Below, one piece after another: positions 1 to 9,045 of a stretch of DNA of 64,000 bases. The translations under genes and the position numbers were made by a program. The notes under the pieces were generated by a model. It searched no databases. It had not been told where the DNA came from and worked only from the letters and a program-made list of their open reading frames with translations. How positions within the stretch are numbered: position 1 is the stretch's first letter; each line of letters begins with the position of its first letter. The stretch comes from Trichloromonas sp034006665 (GTDB lineage Bacteria; Desulfobacterota; Desulfuromonadia; Desulfuromonadales; Trichloromonadaceae), in contig NZ_JAVESI010000010.1 in NCBI RefSeq assembly GCF_034006665.1, positions 1 through 64,000 of the forward strand, given 5' to 3'.

Positions 1-125
1 CAAACCGGGTACCTGCCTCAGATGTACTGAGGGGAAGAATGGACAGGAGCCGTATACGAGGCCCGTACGTACGGTTCTGTGAGAGGGATGAGGCGAGCTT
101 GATCTGCTCGCCTCACCCTACTCGA
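1..125 (+). mobile_element. Group II intron, 3' end (domains V and VI)
   Basis: Positions 47-77 fold as a group II intron domain V: GAGCCGTA pairs perfectly with TACGGTTC, followed by an inner TACG/CGTA helix, a short AGGCC loop and the usual two-base CG bulge on the 3' side. Positions 90-98 and 106-114 form a perfect 9-bp domain VI stem with a 7-base loop, followed by CACCCTACTCGAT, a typical bacterial intron 3' end with a candidate branch-point A in CCCTA. The intron probably ends near 122-126; the exact boundary is uncertain. The rest of the ribozyme and any reverse transcriptase ORF would lie upstream of the window. The element sits just before the sigma-54 promoter of the chemotaxis operon. 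Confidence 0.82.
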
Positions 126-301
126 TTTTTCGACGCCGGTCTTTTGGCGGAACTTTCGCGCCGGAAGAGGTGATTTCGCGAGGAGAAAACTTTCGGGCGA
201 CGTGAATGCCCGGCAATGTCTCGCCATCAGGGTAAAAATTCCCATACGGCGAAACCTTGGATGGATTCCCTTCGCCTCTGTGCTCCTTTTTCCTGCATTT
301 A

Positions 302-316
302 TGGCACGTCGTTTGC
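302..316 (+). promoter_or_regulatory. Sigma-54 (RpoN) promoter of first chemotaxis operon
   Basis: TGGCAC, five bases, TTGC, with GG and GC exactly ten bases apart, matches the -24/-12 RpoN consensus fully. A transcript would start near 328, about 100 bases before the chemoreceptor gene. No enhancer-binding protein is encoded in the window. Confidence 0.8.
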
Positions 317-428
317 TGGATAGGGCCGACGTGGATTGTTTATGTGCCGGCCGGTTGCCGGCGGTCACCGTCGCGAGAGGCGCTCCGGAAGATTCCGGTT
401 GCTTCCGGCGATGCGGAAAGGAATCTCA

Positions 429-1649
429 ATGAGAGAAACGAACAGCCCCTTGAACCTGGTTTTGCCCTATGTGATCTTGACGGCGGCCGCTTTGCTTCTG
501 CTTTGGTGGTTTGACGCTGGGGCGGGGATCTTCTGGCTGGTTTTGGGAATGGCCTGTCTTTGGGGGCTGGTCACCGCTTGGCTGCTGCGGTCGCAAGTCG
601 CCCGGGCCCAGCGGAGTCGCCGGGAGATCGACGCCCAGATCGATGAGCTGACGGCCAAGACCACGTCCCTGTTGGAGTTCATGTCCAAGGAATTCAATGA
701 CCAGTTTACCATTGTCCGCGACGAAAACCGCCAGGTGCAGGTTCTGCTCGCTGATGCCATCGACAAGCTGGTGGGCAGTTTCACCGGTATGGATGAGCAG
801 TCTCACCGCCAGTTCGAATTGGCGAACCAACTCACCCGTCAGGGAGGGAAGAGTTCTGCAGAAGGGCTCGATTTCGAAAGCCTCTGGCGTGAGATCGAGG
901 GGGTGTTACGTACCTTCGTCGACGCGGCTACGGAAAACAGCGGGGTCGCCAAACGTCTTCTTGAAGAAATGACCGCCACAAGTACCCAGTTTCTCGGGGT
1001 TTTGACCATGCTCGACGAGGTTAAGAAGATTGCCGATCAGACCAACCTGCTGGCAATCAACGCCACCGTCGAAGCGGCTCGGGCCGGGCAGGCCGGCAAA
1101 GGTTTCGCGGTGGTCGCCGGTGAGGTGCGCAATCTTTCGGTGCACTCCAACACGTTTAGCAACAAGATCGGCGATGAAGTCAGCGGCATCGCCCAAGCGC
1201 TCAACGCCGTGGAAAACACCATCGGCAAGATCGCTCGCCAGGAAGCCAGTCTGCTGACGGAAACCGACACTCGTGTCAAGGAATTGACCGGCAAACTCCA
1301 CGCCTTCAACGCCCAGGTGGAGCATGCGGCCGACGAAATCGGCCGGATTTCCACGGAAGTCGGCGCCACCGTGCGTACTGCCGTGACCTCGTTGCAGTTC
1401 CAGGATATGTGCACGCAGATCATTGATCATGTCGGCAAACGCATCGACGCCTTGGGCGAGATCCTCGAAAGCCTTGCCCGCCTGCCTCTGGCGGCCCGGG
1501 AGTTCGCCGATGCCGACGAAACCCATTGCGAGAAACGCCTGCAACGCTTCGCCCGCCAACTTGGCGAGGCTGCGGCTCTGGTGGAACGCGCCCGGCACAA
1601 TCCGGTTTCGCAGAAGAGTCTGGCGACCGGCGATATCGAACTTTTCTGA
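429..1649 (+). CDS. Methyl-accepting chemotaxis protein, no large sensor domain
   Basis: A 406-residue chemoreceptor. Two membrane segments lie close together at residues 8-28 and 33-53, leaving almost no periplasmic loop, so it probably senses membrane or cytoplasmic cues. The cytoplasmic part carries the MCP hairpin tip (about 199-245) in a variant form with AINATVEAARAG, and a later QFQDMCTQ segment typical of one receptor subgroup. The start was chosen at ATG 429 because GGAAAGGA precedes it; an in-frame extension upstream lacks this and would lie over the leader. It is first in an operon with cheY, a STAS gene and cheA, and is probably transcribed from the sigma-54 promoter about 100 bases upstream. 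Confidence 0.88.
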   Translation: MRETNSPLNLVLPYVILTAAALLLLWWFDAGAGIFWLVLGMACLWGLVTAWLLRSQVARAQRSRREIDAQIDELTAKTTSLLEFMSKEFNDQFTIVRDENRQVQVLLADAIDKLVGSFTGMDEQSHRQFELANQLTRQGGKSSAEGLDFESLWREIEGVLRTFVDAATENSGVAKRLLEEMTATSTQFLGVLTMLDEVKKIADQTNLLAINATVEAARAGQAGKGFAVVAGEVRNLSVHSNTFSNKIGDEVSGIAQALNAVENTIGKIARQEASLLTETDTRVKELTGKLHAFNAQVEHAADEIGRISTEVGATVRTAVTSLQFQDMCTQIIDHVGKRIDALGEILESLARLPLAAREFADADETHCEKRLQRFARQLGEAAALVERARHNPVSQKSLATGDIELF

Positions 1650-1695
1650 GAAGAGCAGCCCGACCTTTTCAACCCCGTAGTCAAGGGAGAGCTTT

Positions 1696-2061
1696 ATGGC
1701 CAAAACAATTCTTGCCGCTGACGATTCCCGGTCGATTCTGCAGATGGTCTCTTTCACCCTCAAGGGCGCCGGTTACACGGTGGTCGAGGCTGGTGACGGC
1801 CAAGCTGCCCTCGACCTGGCGAAAAAACAGCCCTTTTCCCTGGTTATCACCGATCTCAACATGCCGCGCATGGACGGCATCGCCCTGATCCAGAACCTGC
1901 GCGCCTTGCCCAGCTACAAGTTCACGCCGATTCTGATGCTCACCACCGAAGCGGGGGAGACCTTCAAGACCAAGGGCAAGGCCGCCGGCGCCACCGGCTG
2001 GCTGGTCAAGCCTTTCGATCCGGAAAAACTGCTGGGTGTGGTCAAGAAGTTGATCGGTTGA
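1696..2061 (+). CDS. cheY: CheY-type response regulator
   Basis: A single receiver domain of 121 residues. It has the acidic pair D9/D10, the phosphoacceptor D53 in TDLNMPRMDG, the switch Thr in MLTTEAG (T83/T84) and K105 in VKPF. There is no output domain, so it acts as a diffusible regulator, most likely phosphorylated by the CheA three genes downstream and acting at the flagellar motor. AGGGAGA provides the ribosome site. Family assignment is firm; binding to FliM is inferred from context. Confidence 0.92.
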   Translation: MAKTILAADDSRSILQMVSFTLKGAGYTVVEAGDGQAALDLAKKQPFSLVITDLNMPRMDGIALIQNLRALPSYKFTPILMLTTEAGETFKTKGKAAGATGWLVKPFDPEKLLGVVKKLIG

Positions 2062-2128
2062 GTTCCCGAGTCTGGTCCCTGGGGCAACCACCGGCCCGAA
2101 TATCTTTCACCAAGCGATCGGAGATCCC

Positions 2129-2488
2129 ATGCTCGAATCCACGCTCCTTGCGCCCGACGGTGCGCGGCCGGCAACTTTGCGGGTCAGCGGCCAGGCTGTT
2201 ATCGCCTTCATTCTCCAGTTCAAAAGTGCCTTGGAGGCCGCTTTGCAAACGTATCCCGATCTTCACGTCGATTGCGCGGGAGTGACCGAGGCCGATTTTT
2301 CCTGCATGCAGCTGCTTTGGAGCGCTCACCAGAGCCATTCCGGGATGCGGGTCACCCCCGCCAGCTGCGAAGTTTTGGGGCCGGTAATCCTGGCTTCCGG
2401 GCTCGATCGGATCGATGGGTGTTGCATGGCTGATCATTCTGACGATCGTTTCTGGTCCTGTCCCGACGCTTCTCCGGGAAAAGTCTGA
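2129..2488 (+). CDS. STAS-domain protein in chemotaxis operon
   Basis: A 119-residue protein resembling SpoIIAA/MlaB-type STAS domains. The segment DCAGVTEADFSCMQLL (about residues 48-63) matches the conserved strand-loop-helix. S58 lies where anti-anti-sigma factors carry the phosphorylatable Ser. The last 20 residues are low-complexity and may be disordered. It lies between cheY and cheA with a GGAG ribosome site. Such STAS proteins sit in che clusters of related bacteria, but the partner and role here are not established by the sequence. Confidence 0.75.
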   Translation: MLESTLLAPDGARPATLRVSGQAVIAFILQFKSALEAALQTYPDLHVDCAGVTEADFSCMQLLWSAHQSHSGMRVTPASCEVLGPVILASGLDRIDGCCMADHSDDRFWSCPDASPGKV

Positions 2489-2553
2489 AACGAAGGGTTT
2501 CGCCTGCCGTTCCCGTTTTCTGCTACCCCGTTTAATGCCGAGAGGGAAGTGCC

Positions 2554-4653
2554 ATGTCCAGTCCCCATGATGCCTTTCGCGAAGAGGCCTACGAGCTTCT
2601 CACCGCCCTGGAAAATTCGCTCCTCGAACTGGAAGAGTGCCCGGGCGATCGGGAGATTGTCGGCGCGGTCTTTCGCGCCATGCACACCATCAAGGGATCC
2701 GGGGCGATGTTCGGCTTCGACGACATCTCTTCCTTCACCCACGATGTCGAAACGGTCTTTGATCTGGTCCGCAACGACGAGCTGGAGGTGACCGGGCCGC
2801 TGGTCAGCCTCTCCCTGGCTGCTCGTGATCAGATCAAGGCGATGCTCGATGTGACCTGCGGCGGCGACCCCTGCGATTCTGCCCGTACCGAGGAGTTGCG
2901 TTCCGCCTTCCGCGCCTTGATTCCGGCCACGGAGGGCGCTCCCCCTGCCGCATCCGCTTCCGCAAAAGTGGAAAAAGCGGCGGTCGTTCGAGAGCGGACC
3001 TATCGTATCCGCTTCTACCCCAACCGTGGAATCGCCCTTTCCGGCACCAATCCTCTCTGTCTGCTCAAAGAACTGCGCGAGCTCGGCAAGTGCCAGGTGA
3101 TCGCCCACATGGACGATGTGCCGCCGTTGGCCGAGCTCAACCCGGAACAGATCTACGCCTGTTGGGATGTGATTCTCACCACCGGCAAAGAGCTCGATGC
3201 CATCAAGGACGTCTTCATCTTCGTCGAGGACGAGTGCCGGATTCAGATCGACCTCATCGATGACGAGGAGCTGCTCGGCAACGACAGCAGCTACAAGAAG
3301 CTCGGCGATATCCTCATCGAACGCGGCGATCTGACTCCGGAAGCTTTGCGGGAGATCTTACGCCAGCAGAAGCGGGTCGGCGAGATGCTGATCGCGGCCA
3401 AGGTGGTCAGCCCTTCCAAGGTCGCCTCGGCTTTGGCCGAACAGCAGCAGGTCAAGGAGATCCGCAGCCGGCAGCAACAGAAACAGCAGGGGGGAGGGGA
3501 TGCCGCAAGCATTCGCGTCCCCGCCGACCGTCTTGACCGGTTGGTCGATCTGGTCGGCGAGATGGTTACCATCCAGTCGCGTCTGTCGCAGATCTCCCTT
3601 GGCCGTGAGGATGCCGAGCTGATCTCCATCGCCGAGGAGGTGGAGCGCCTCACTGCCGAGTTGCGGGACAATACCCTGAACATCCGCATGCTCCCCATCG
3701 GGACCACCTTCAGCAAATTCAAACGCTTGGTGCGCGACCTCTCCCAAGAACTGGGCAAGGAGATCGAACTGACCACCGCCGGCGCCGACACCGAGCTGGA
3801 CAAAACGGTTATCGAGAAACTCAACGATCCCCTGGTGCACATCATCCGCAACAGCATCGACCACGGCATCGAGGCGCCGGAGAAGCGCGAGGCGGCGGGG
3901 AAGAAACGCCAGGGGACGATTCGCCTGGCGGCCATCCACTCCGGCGACAGCGTCATCATCGAGATTGTCGACGACGGCGCCGGGCTCAACGAAGAGGCGA
4001 TCCGGCGCAAGGCGGTGGAAAAGGGGCTGATCGGCGAGCAGGAGCAACTCAGCCGGCAAGAGATTTTTCAGCTGATTTTCGCCGCCGGGTTTTCCACCGC
4101 CCAGAAGGTCACCGGCGTTTCCGGACGTGGCGTCGGCATGGATGTGGTCAAGCGCGCCATTGAGTCGTTGCGCGGCTCCATCGACATCGACAGCACAGCG
4201 GGGAAGGGAACGATCATCCGCGTGCGCATTCCGCTGACCCTGGCGATCATCGACAGTCTGCTGGTGACTATCGGCGAGGATTGTTACGTCATCCCCTTGA
4301 GCGTCGTCGAGGAATGTATCGAACTGACCCGCGCCGATGTGGCCCAGGCCCACGGCCGCAACCTGGTGCGGGTACGGGACCGGCTCGTCCCTTACGTGTA
4401 TCTGCGTGACGAGTTCGCCATCGCGGATGAGCCGCCGGAGATCGAGCAGGTCGTTGTCACCGCCGTCAATGGCAACCAGGTCGGCTTTGTCGTCGACCGG
4501 GTCATCGGCGAACACCAGACCGTCATCAAATCCCTCGGGCGCATGTACCGCGACGTGCAGGGTCTTTCCGGCGCAACCATCCTCGGCGACGGCAAGGTGG
4601 CGCTGATCCTCGATATCCCCCAACTCGTCCAACGGGCCGAGCAGGCGGCCTGA
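2554..4653 (+). CDS. cheA: Chemotaxis histidine kinase CheA with inserted GspE_N-like repeats
   Basis: A 699-residue CheA. The HPt domain (1-105) has phospho-His H44 in AMHTIKGSG. Residues 148-235 fit a P2-like regulator-binding region. Residues 248-298 are unusual: two LGxxL...L..Q units (LGDILIERG... and VGEMLIAAK...) resemble the N-terminal domain of type II secretion ATPases. Then follow the dimerisation segment (about 318-385), the ATPase domain with N box HIIRNSIDHGIE (429-440), G1 DDGAG (473-477) and G2 GRGVGMD (524-530), and a CheW-like domain (560-699). It ends the first che operon. It should phosphorylate CheY and CheB. No stop or frameshift is seen. Confidence 0.94.
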   Translation: MSSPHDAFREEAYELLTALENSLLELEECPGDREIVGAVFRAMHTIKGSGAMFGFDDISSFTHDVETVFDLVRNDELEVTGPLVSLSLAARDQIKAMLDVTCGGDPCDSARTEELRSAFRALIPATEGAPPAASASAKVEKAAVVRERTYRIRFYPNRGIALSGTNPLCLLKELRELGKCQVIAHMDDVPPLAELNPEQIYACWDVILTTGKELDAIKDVFIFVEDECRIQIDLIDDEELLGNDSSYKKLGDILIERGDLTPEALREILRQQKRVGEMLIAAKVVSPSKVASALAEQQQVKEIRSRQQQKQQGGGDAASIRVPADRLDRLVDLVGEMVTIQSRLSQISLGREDAELISIAEEVERLTAELRDNTLNIRMLPIGTTFSKFKRLVRDLSQELGKEIELTTAGADTELDKTVIEKLNDPLVHIIRNSIDHGIEAPEKREAAGKKRQGTIRLAAIHSGDSVIIEIVDDGAGLNEEAIRRKAVEKGLIGEQEQLSRQEIFQLIFAAGFSTAQKVTGVSGRGVGMDVVKRAIESLRGSIDIDSTAGKGTIIRVRIPLTLAIIDSLLVTIGEDCYVIPLSVVEECIELTRADVAQAHGRNLVRVRDRLVPYVYLRDEFAIADEPPEIEQVVVTAVNGNQVGFVVDRVIGEHQTVIKSLGRMYRDVQGLSGATILGDGKVALILDIPQLVQRAEQAA

Positions 4654-4864
4654 CCGATAATCTTCTCCACGCTATTCTTCTCCCGAGCCGAAGGAGACTT
4701 AACCTCCTTTGGCGTCTTTGCGTTCGTCAAAATTTCGACCTCTCATGCCAGATTCCGACAGGGTATTTTCCCCGTGCGGCCTGTGCGGAAACTTTTCCCT
4801 AGCCACCCGAACAGGAGGAGTTAATCCTTTTTTTTGCGGATGATGAACCTTCTGATGTTTACTT

Positions 4865-4879
4865 TGGCACGTGACTTGC
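4865..4879 (+). promoter_or_regulatory. Sigma-54 promoter of cheW operon
   Basis: TGGCAC, five bases, TTGC is a second perfect RpoN site, within the 366-base gap between cheA and cheW. The transcript would start near 4891, about 130 bases before cheW. The rest of the gap (4654-4864 and 4880-5019) has no gene or clear hairpin that I can support. Confidence 0.8.
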
Positions 4880-5019
4880 TCAGATTGAAAGTCGACAAAC
4901 GATGCCCATGATGAGGTAAAATCTACCAGGTATTTTTCCGGTTCGGATTTGTGCTTCGCAATGGGCATCAGCGGCGGTTACCGGCGGGGTGAAGGCTCTT
5001 TTGGAAAGGAGATGCAGGC

Positions 5020-5508
5020 ATGGCGGAAGCAAGCGGCAACGAGAATCACCAGTATCTGACCTTCAAACTCGACGAGGAGGTCTTCGCCCTCGGCATCGAC
5101 AAGGTGCGCGAGGTGCTCGACTACACCAGCGTCACCAAAGTACCCCAGACCCCCGATTTTATGCGTGGGGTCATCAACCTGCGCGGCAGCGTGGTGCCGG
5201 TGGTCGACATGCGCCTCAAGTTCGGTATGGCGAAGACCGAACGCACAGTGAACACCTGCATCATCATCGTCGAGATCAACCTCGACGGCGAAACCACCAT
5301 CCTTGGCGCCCTGGCCGATTCGGTGCAGGAAGTGCTTGATCTGGAGCCCCACCAGATTGAACCGGCGCCGAAAATCGGCACGAAACTGCGCACAGAATTT
5401 ATTCGCGGTATGGGCAAGCGCGACGAGCAGTTCATCATCCTTCTCGACATCGACAGGGTCTTTTCCGGTGAGGAACTGGCGGCGGTACAGAAAGCGGCTC
5501 CGGATTAA
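5020..5508 (+). CDS. cheW: Chemotaxis adaptor CheW
   Basis: A 162-residue single CheW domain covering nearly the whole protein. Recognisable landmarks are the YLTFKLDEEVFALGIDKVREV beta strands near the start, the FMRGVINLRGSVVPVVD segment typical of the family (about residues 47-63) and the late EFIRGMGKRDEQFIILLDI strands. It should couple the receptor at 5566 and other MCPs to CheA. AAAGGAGA lies 9 bases before the ATG. It is the first gene of the second che operon, behind its own sigma-54 promoter. Confidence 0.93.
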   Translation: MAEASGNENHQYLTFKLDEEVFALGIDKVREVLDYTSVTKVPQTPDFMRGVINLRGSVVPVVDMRLKFGMAKTERTVNTCIIIVEINLDGETTILGALADSVQEVLDLEPHQIEPAPKIGTKLRTEFIRGMGKRDEQFIILLDIDRVFSGEELAAVQKAAPD

Positions 5509-5565
5509 GGAAACCGAAGATTTCAATGGATTTCGATTGGCACATCTAACCTGCAGGAGGACAGA

Positions 5566-7593
5566 ATGAAACTTGGAGTCAAGATTGGTCTCGGATTTGC
5601 CGTATTGTTGGCCATAGCTGCTATTTTAGGGATTCTTGCCGTCGTGAACATGAGTACGGTTCGAACCCAATCAACCATGTTGCAACAAGAGTATGTCCCC
5701 GAAGTTGGCATCGCCAACCAGATTGAGCGCAGTTCTTTCCGCACCATGTACGCCATGCGCGGTTACGGGTTCACCGGTGAAAAAGCCTTTCTTGATACGG
5801 CCCAAGAGAACATTAAAGCCCTTCATGAACGATTGGAGAACGCCAAAAAGTTGGGCGATGCGTCGCCTAATCTGAAAGCCCTGCGCCCGGCGGTGGAAAA
5901 AGTTGAAAAGCTGGTGGACGACTATGGAAATCTGCTTGAGCAGACCATTACCATCAATGCCGCTATGGAGGAAGAACGCGGAAAACTCGATGCGGTCGCT
6001 CGTCAATTCATGGAGAACTGCAGCACTTTCCTGGCCGGTCAGAATCGGCGGATCGAAGAAGAAATCAAAGCCAACGTCGGCGAGGCGGGCCTAGATGAGC
6101 GTCTGAAAAAAATTACCCTGGTTAACGATATCATTGACCTCGGAAATGCCACCCGTATTGCCGCTTGGCGTTCGCAGGCGGAACGTGATCCGAAACTGAT
6201 CGAAAACGCCACCGGCAACTTCGACCTGATGAAGAATAAACTAGGTATGTTGCGTGCGATTACTCGTCTCGAAGAAAACCTTAAAAATATCGATGTGACC
6301 GAAGCCGCGGCAATGAACTATCGACAAACAGTGAACGAATTTCTCAGCTTCTGGCTGAAAAACAACGAACTGGGCAAGCAGCGCGCCGAAGCCGGCGATA
6401 AGGTGGTTGCCGAAGCCCGCGAAGTTGCCGTGACCGGCATGGACGGCACCGCCCGCATTGCTGAAGGCGCGGTTTCCGCCTTGGCCACCGCCAGTACGAT
6501 CATGATAGTCGGTTTGCTCATTGCGCTGGCTATCGGAGTTGCGGTCGCCATCTTCATTACCCGCGCCATCACCAAACCGATCTTTAAAGGCGTGAAATTC
6601 GCGGAAATGATCGCCGAAGGGGATCTGACCCAACGTCTCGACATCGTGCAGAAGGACGAGATCGGCCAACTGGCTCACGCCCTGAACACCATGGTCGACA
6701 AACTCAAGGATGTGGTTGCCAACGTCCAGTCTGCCGCCGACAATGTCGCCTCGGGCAGCCAGCAACTCTCGGCCAGTTCGGAAGAGATGAGCCAAGGCTC
6801 CACCGAGCAGGCGGCGGCGGCCGAGGAGGCGAGCAGTTCGATGGAACAGATGGCGGCGAACATCCGCCAGAATGCCGACAACGCCATGCAGACCGAAAAG
6901 ATCGCCATCAAGAGTGCCCAAGACGCCCAAGAAGGCGGCCAGGCGGTGGCCGAGACGGTCGGGGCGATGAAGCAGATTGCCGAGAAGATCAACATTATCG
7001 AGGAGATCGCTCGCCAGACCAACCTGCTCGCCCTGAATGCGGCGATCGAAGCGGCGCGGGCCGGGGAGCACGGCAAGGGCTTCGCGGTCGTTGCCGCCGA
7101 GGTGCGCAAGCTGGCGGAGCGCAGCCAGAACGCCGCCGGGGAGATCGGTGAACTTTCCGGGCGCAGCGTCGACATCGCCGAGAAGGCGGGGGAGATGCTG
7201 GCGCGCATGGTACCGGACATCCAGAAGACCGCCGAACTGGTACAGGAGATTTCCGCTGCCAGCAAAGAGCAGGACACCGGCGCCGAACAGGTGAATCAGG
7301 CGATCCAGCAGCTCGATCAGGTCATCCAGCAGAACGCTTCGGCCTCCGAGGAGATGGCTTCGACTTCCGAGGAACTCTCCAGCCAGGCTGAGCAGTTGCA
7401 GGAGACTATCGGCTTCTTCAAGGTCGATATGCGTTCCTCGGCCATCGTGCGCAAGACCGCTGCCGCGAAGAGAAACAAGCCTGCGGCGGTCGCCCGGGTG
7501 AGTGCCGGCAAGAGCCAGACCGAAGCCGGCGGCCTGCTGCTCGACATGACCACGGGGCGTGACAAGCTCGACGATGATTTCGAGAAGTTCTGA
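5566..7593 (+). CDS. Methyl-accepting chemotaxis protein with periplasmic helical sensor
   Basis: A 675-residue chemoreceptor of classical layout. The first membrane helix is at residues 5-27 and the second at about 304-336. Between them is a roughly 275-residue alpha-helical region of the four-helix-bundle sensor type. A HAMP domain follows (about 330-385), then a long MCP signalling domain whose tip (about 479-520) reads IARQTNLLALNAAIEAARAGEHGKGFAVVAAEVRKLAERS split over the turn. There is no C-terminal NWETF-type tether for CheR/CheB. GCAGGAGGA precedes the ATG. It is cotranscribed with cheW, cheR, cheD and cheB. The ligand cannot be read from the sequence. Confidence 0.92.
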   Translation: MKLGVKIGLGFAVLLAIAAILGILAVVNMSTVRTQSTMLQQEYVPEVGIANQIERSSFRTMYAMRGYGFTGEKAFLDTAQENIKALHERLENAKKLGDASPNLKALRPAVEKVEKLVDDYGNLLEQTITINAAMEEERGKLDAVARQFMENCSTFLAGQNRRIEEEIKANVGEAGLDERLKKITLVNDIIDLGNATRIAAWRSQAERDPKLIENATGNFDLMKNKLGMLRAITRLEENLKNIDVTEAAAMNYRQTVNEFLSFWLKNNELGKQRAEAGDKVVAEAREVAVTGMDGTARIAEGAVSALATASTIMIVGLLIALAIGVAVAIFITRAITKPIFKGVKFAEMIAEGDLTQRLDIVQKDEIGQLAHALNTMVDKLKDVVANVQSAADNVASGSQQLSASSEEMSQGSTEQAAAAEEASSSMEQMAANIRQNADNAMQTEKIAIKSAQDAQEGGQAVAETVGAMKQIAEKINIIEEIARQTNLLALNAAIEAARAGEHGKGFAVVAAEVRKLAERSQNAAGEIGELSGRSVDIAEKAGEMLARMVPDIQKTAELVQEISAASKEQDTGAEQVNQAIQQLDQVIQQNASASEEMASTSEELSSQAEQLQETIGFFKVDMRSSAIVRKTAAAKRNKPAAVARVSAGKSQTEAGGLLLDMTTGRDKLDDDFEKF

Positions 7594-7602
7594 TAGGAAC
7601 AT

Positions 7603-7673
7603 GTGAGGGGTGAGGTGTAAAGGGTTAAAGGCCTTTGCGTCGCACTCCTTACGCCTCACACTTCACCCCTCAC
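7603..7673. repeat. Inverted repeat of GTGAGGG heptamers
   Basis: Arms 7603-7618 (GTGAGGGGTGAGGTGT) and 7658-7673 (ACACTTCACCCCTCAC) are inverse copies with one mismatch, around a 39-base spacer, in the gap between the receptor gene and cheR. Each arm is built of 7-bp units. Related arrays occur at 11651 and 13794. Confidence 0.7.
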
Positions 7674-7688
7674 GTTCCCGGGGAGCCC

Positions 7689-8528
7689 ATGAGCTTGCAT
7701 CCCAAGGACTTTCAGCGCCTGAGCCGCTTCATCTACGAAGAACTGGGCATCAAGATGCCGGCGAGCAAGACGACCATGCTCGAAGGGCGCCTGGCCAAGC
7801 GCCTGCGCGCCCTCAAGCTTGACGGCTATGGCGCCTACTGCGACTATCTCTTCAGCCCCCAGGGTCGGGAAAATGAGATGGTGCACCTGACCAATGCGGT
7901 GACCACTAACAAGACCGACTTCTTCCGCGAACCGAACCACTTTACTTATCTCACCCAGACCGCCATCCCCGAACTGCTGAAGATCGGTACCGCCGAACGC
8001 GGCAAGCTGAGAATCTGGAGCGCGGGCTGTTCTTCCGGCGAGGAACCCTACACACTGGCCATGGTCCTGAGCGAATTCCGCGAGCAGCAGCCCCAGTTGG
8101 CGCTGCGTCCGCAGATTCTCGCCACGGATATTTCCAACCGGGTGCTCGACATCGCCCGGCGCGCCGTCTATCACCTGGATCGCATCACGCCCATCCCGGC
8201 GGCGGTGCGGCGCAAATACCTGCTGAAAAGCAAGGACAAGGATAATCCCATTGTGCGCATCGCCCCCGAACAGCGGGCGATGGTCAGTTTCGGGCGGCTT
8301 AATTTCATGGATGAGGAATTCGGATTGCGCGAATTGCAGGATGTGATTTTCTGCCGTAACGTTATCATCTACTTCGATCGGGAAACCCAGGAGCGGCTGG
8401 TGCGCAAGTTCTGTCACCATCTGCTCCCCGGCGGCTATCTCTTTCTCGGCCATTCCGAATCGCTGCACGGCTGCGACGTGCCGGTCGTGCAGGTGGCGCC
8501 GACCGTCTATCGGAAACCCCGGTCATGA
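7689..8528 (+). CDS. cheR: Chemotaxis protein methyltransferase CheR
   Basis: A 279-residue SAM-dependent methyltransferase that methylates receptor glutamates. The N-terminal helical domain (about 1-75) is followed by a Rossmann domain with the SAM-binding IWSAGCSSGEEPYTLAM segment, an ILATDIS strand, and VIFCRNVIIYFD near residue 220. ATG 7689 was chosen because the protein then begins like other CheR; an in-frame upstream ATG would translate through the heptamer repeat. The ribosome site is weak (GGGGAG). The stop overlaps the cheD start by four bases (ATGA). Confidence 0.93.
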   Translation: MSLHPKDFQRLSRFIYEELGIKMPASKTTMLEGRLAKRLRALKLDGYGAYCDYLFSPQGRENEMVHLTNAVTTNKTDFFREPNHFTYLTQTAIPELLKIGTAERGKLRIWSAGCSSGEEPYTLAMVLSEFREQQPQLALRPQILATDISNRVLDIARRAVYHLDRITPIPAAVRRKYLLKSKDKDNPIVRIAPEQRAMVSFGRLNFMDEEFGLRELQDVIFCRNVIIYFDRETQERLVRKFCHHLLPGGYLFLGHSESLHGCDVPVVQVAPTVYRKPRS

Positions 8529-9001
8529 TTGCCTTGGCGCAGTTGCCGAAAATCTATCTCAAGCCGGGAGAACTGACGATCAACGAGCATCCAGCCGAAG
8601 TCGCTACGGTGCTTGGTTCCTGCGTGGCGGTGACCCTTTACAGCCCCCGGTATTCCGTCGGTGCCATCTGCCACGCGATGCTCCCCCGGGGCGGCGGATT
8701 CAAATATGTGGATGGCGCCCTGCGGCATATGCTGGAGGTCTTTGATCACCTGGGGATTCCCCGGCACGAAATTGAGACTAAGCTTTTCGGCGGCTCCGAT
8801 ATGTTTCCTGTGTTGAATCTGACGAAAGCTGACACGGTAGGGCGCCAAAACGTTGCCATGGCCCAGAGTCTTCTGAAGGAGGAGGGGCTGGTCCCCCGGG
8901 TCGCGGATGTGGGGGGAAGGCAGGGCCGCAAGCTGATTTTTTATCCCCATACCGGCGAGGTCTTTCTCAAGCGCCTGAATAAAAATTGGCGGGAAGGGTG
9001 A
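8525..9001 (+). CDS. cheD: Chemoreceptor glutamine deamidase CheD
   Basis: A 158-residue CheD. The catalytic Cys is C33 in LGSCVAV and the His is H50 in ICHAMLPRG; the KLFGGSDMF segment matches the conserved third region. It deamidates receptor glutamines and in some bacteria cooperates with CheC, which is not encoded in this window. The start overlaps the cheR stop (ATGA), suggesting translational coupling. Confidence 0.93.
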   Translation: MIALAQLPKIYLKPGELTINEHPAEVATVLGSCVAVTLYSPRYSVGAICHAMLPRGGGFKYVDGALRHMLEVFDHLGIPRHEIETKLFGGSDMFPVLNLTKADTVGRQNVAMAQSLLKEEGLVPRVADVGGRQGRKLIFYPHTGEVFLKRLNKNWREG

Positions 9002-9045
9002 GCTCCGCTGGATTCCCCCTGCAATGATTCTGGAGGAATGAACGG

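Noticed and set aside
4699..4968. Reverse-strand 89-residue frame in the cheA-cheW gap
   Set aside because: It has no family features or ribosome site, and lies over the sigma-54 promoter of cheW.
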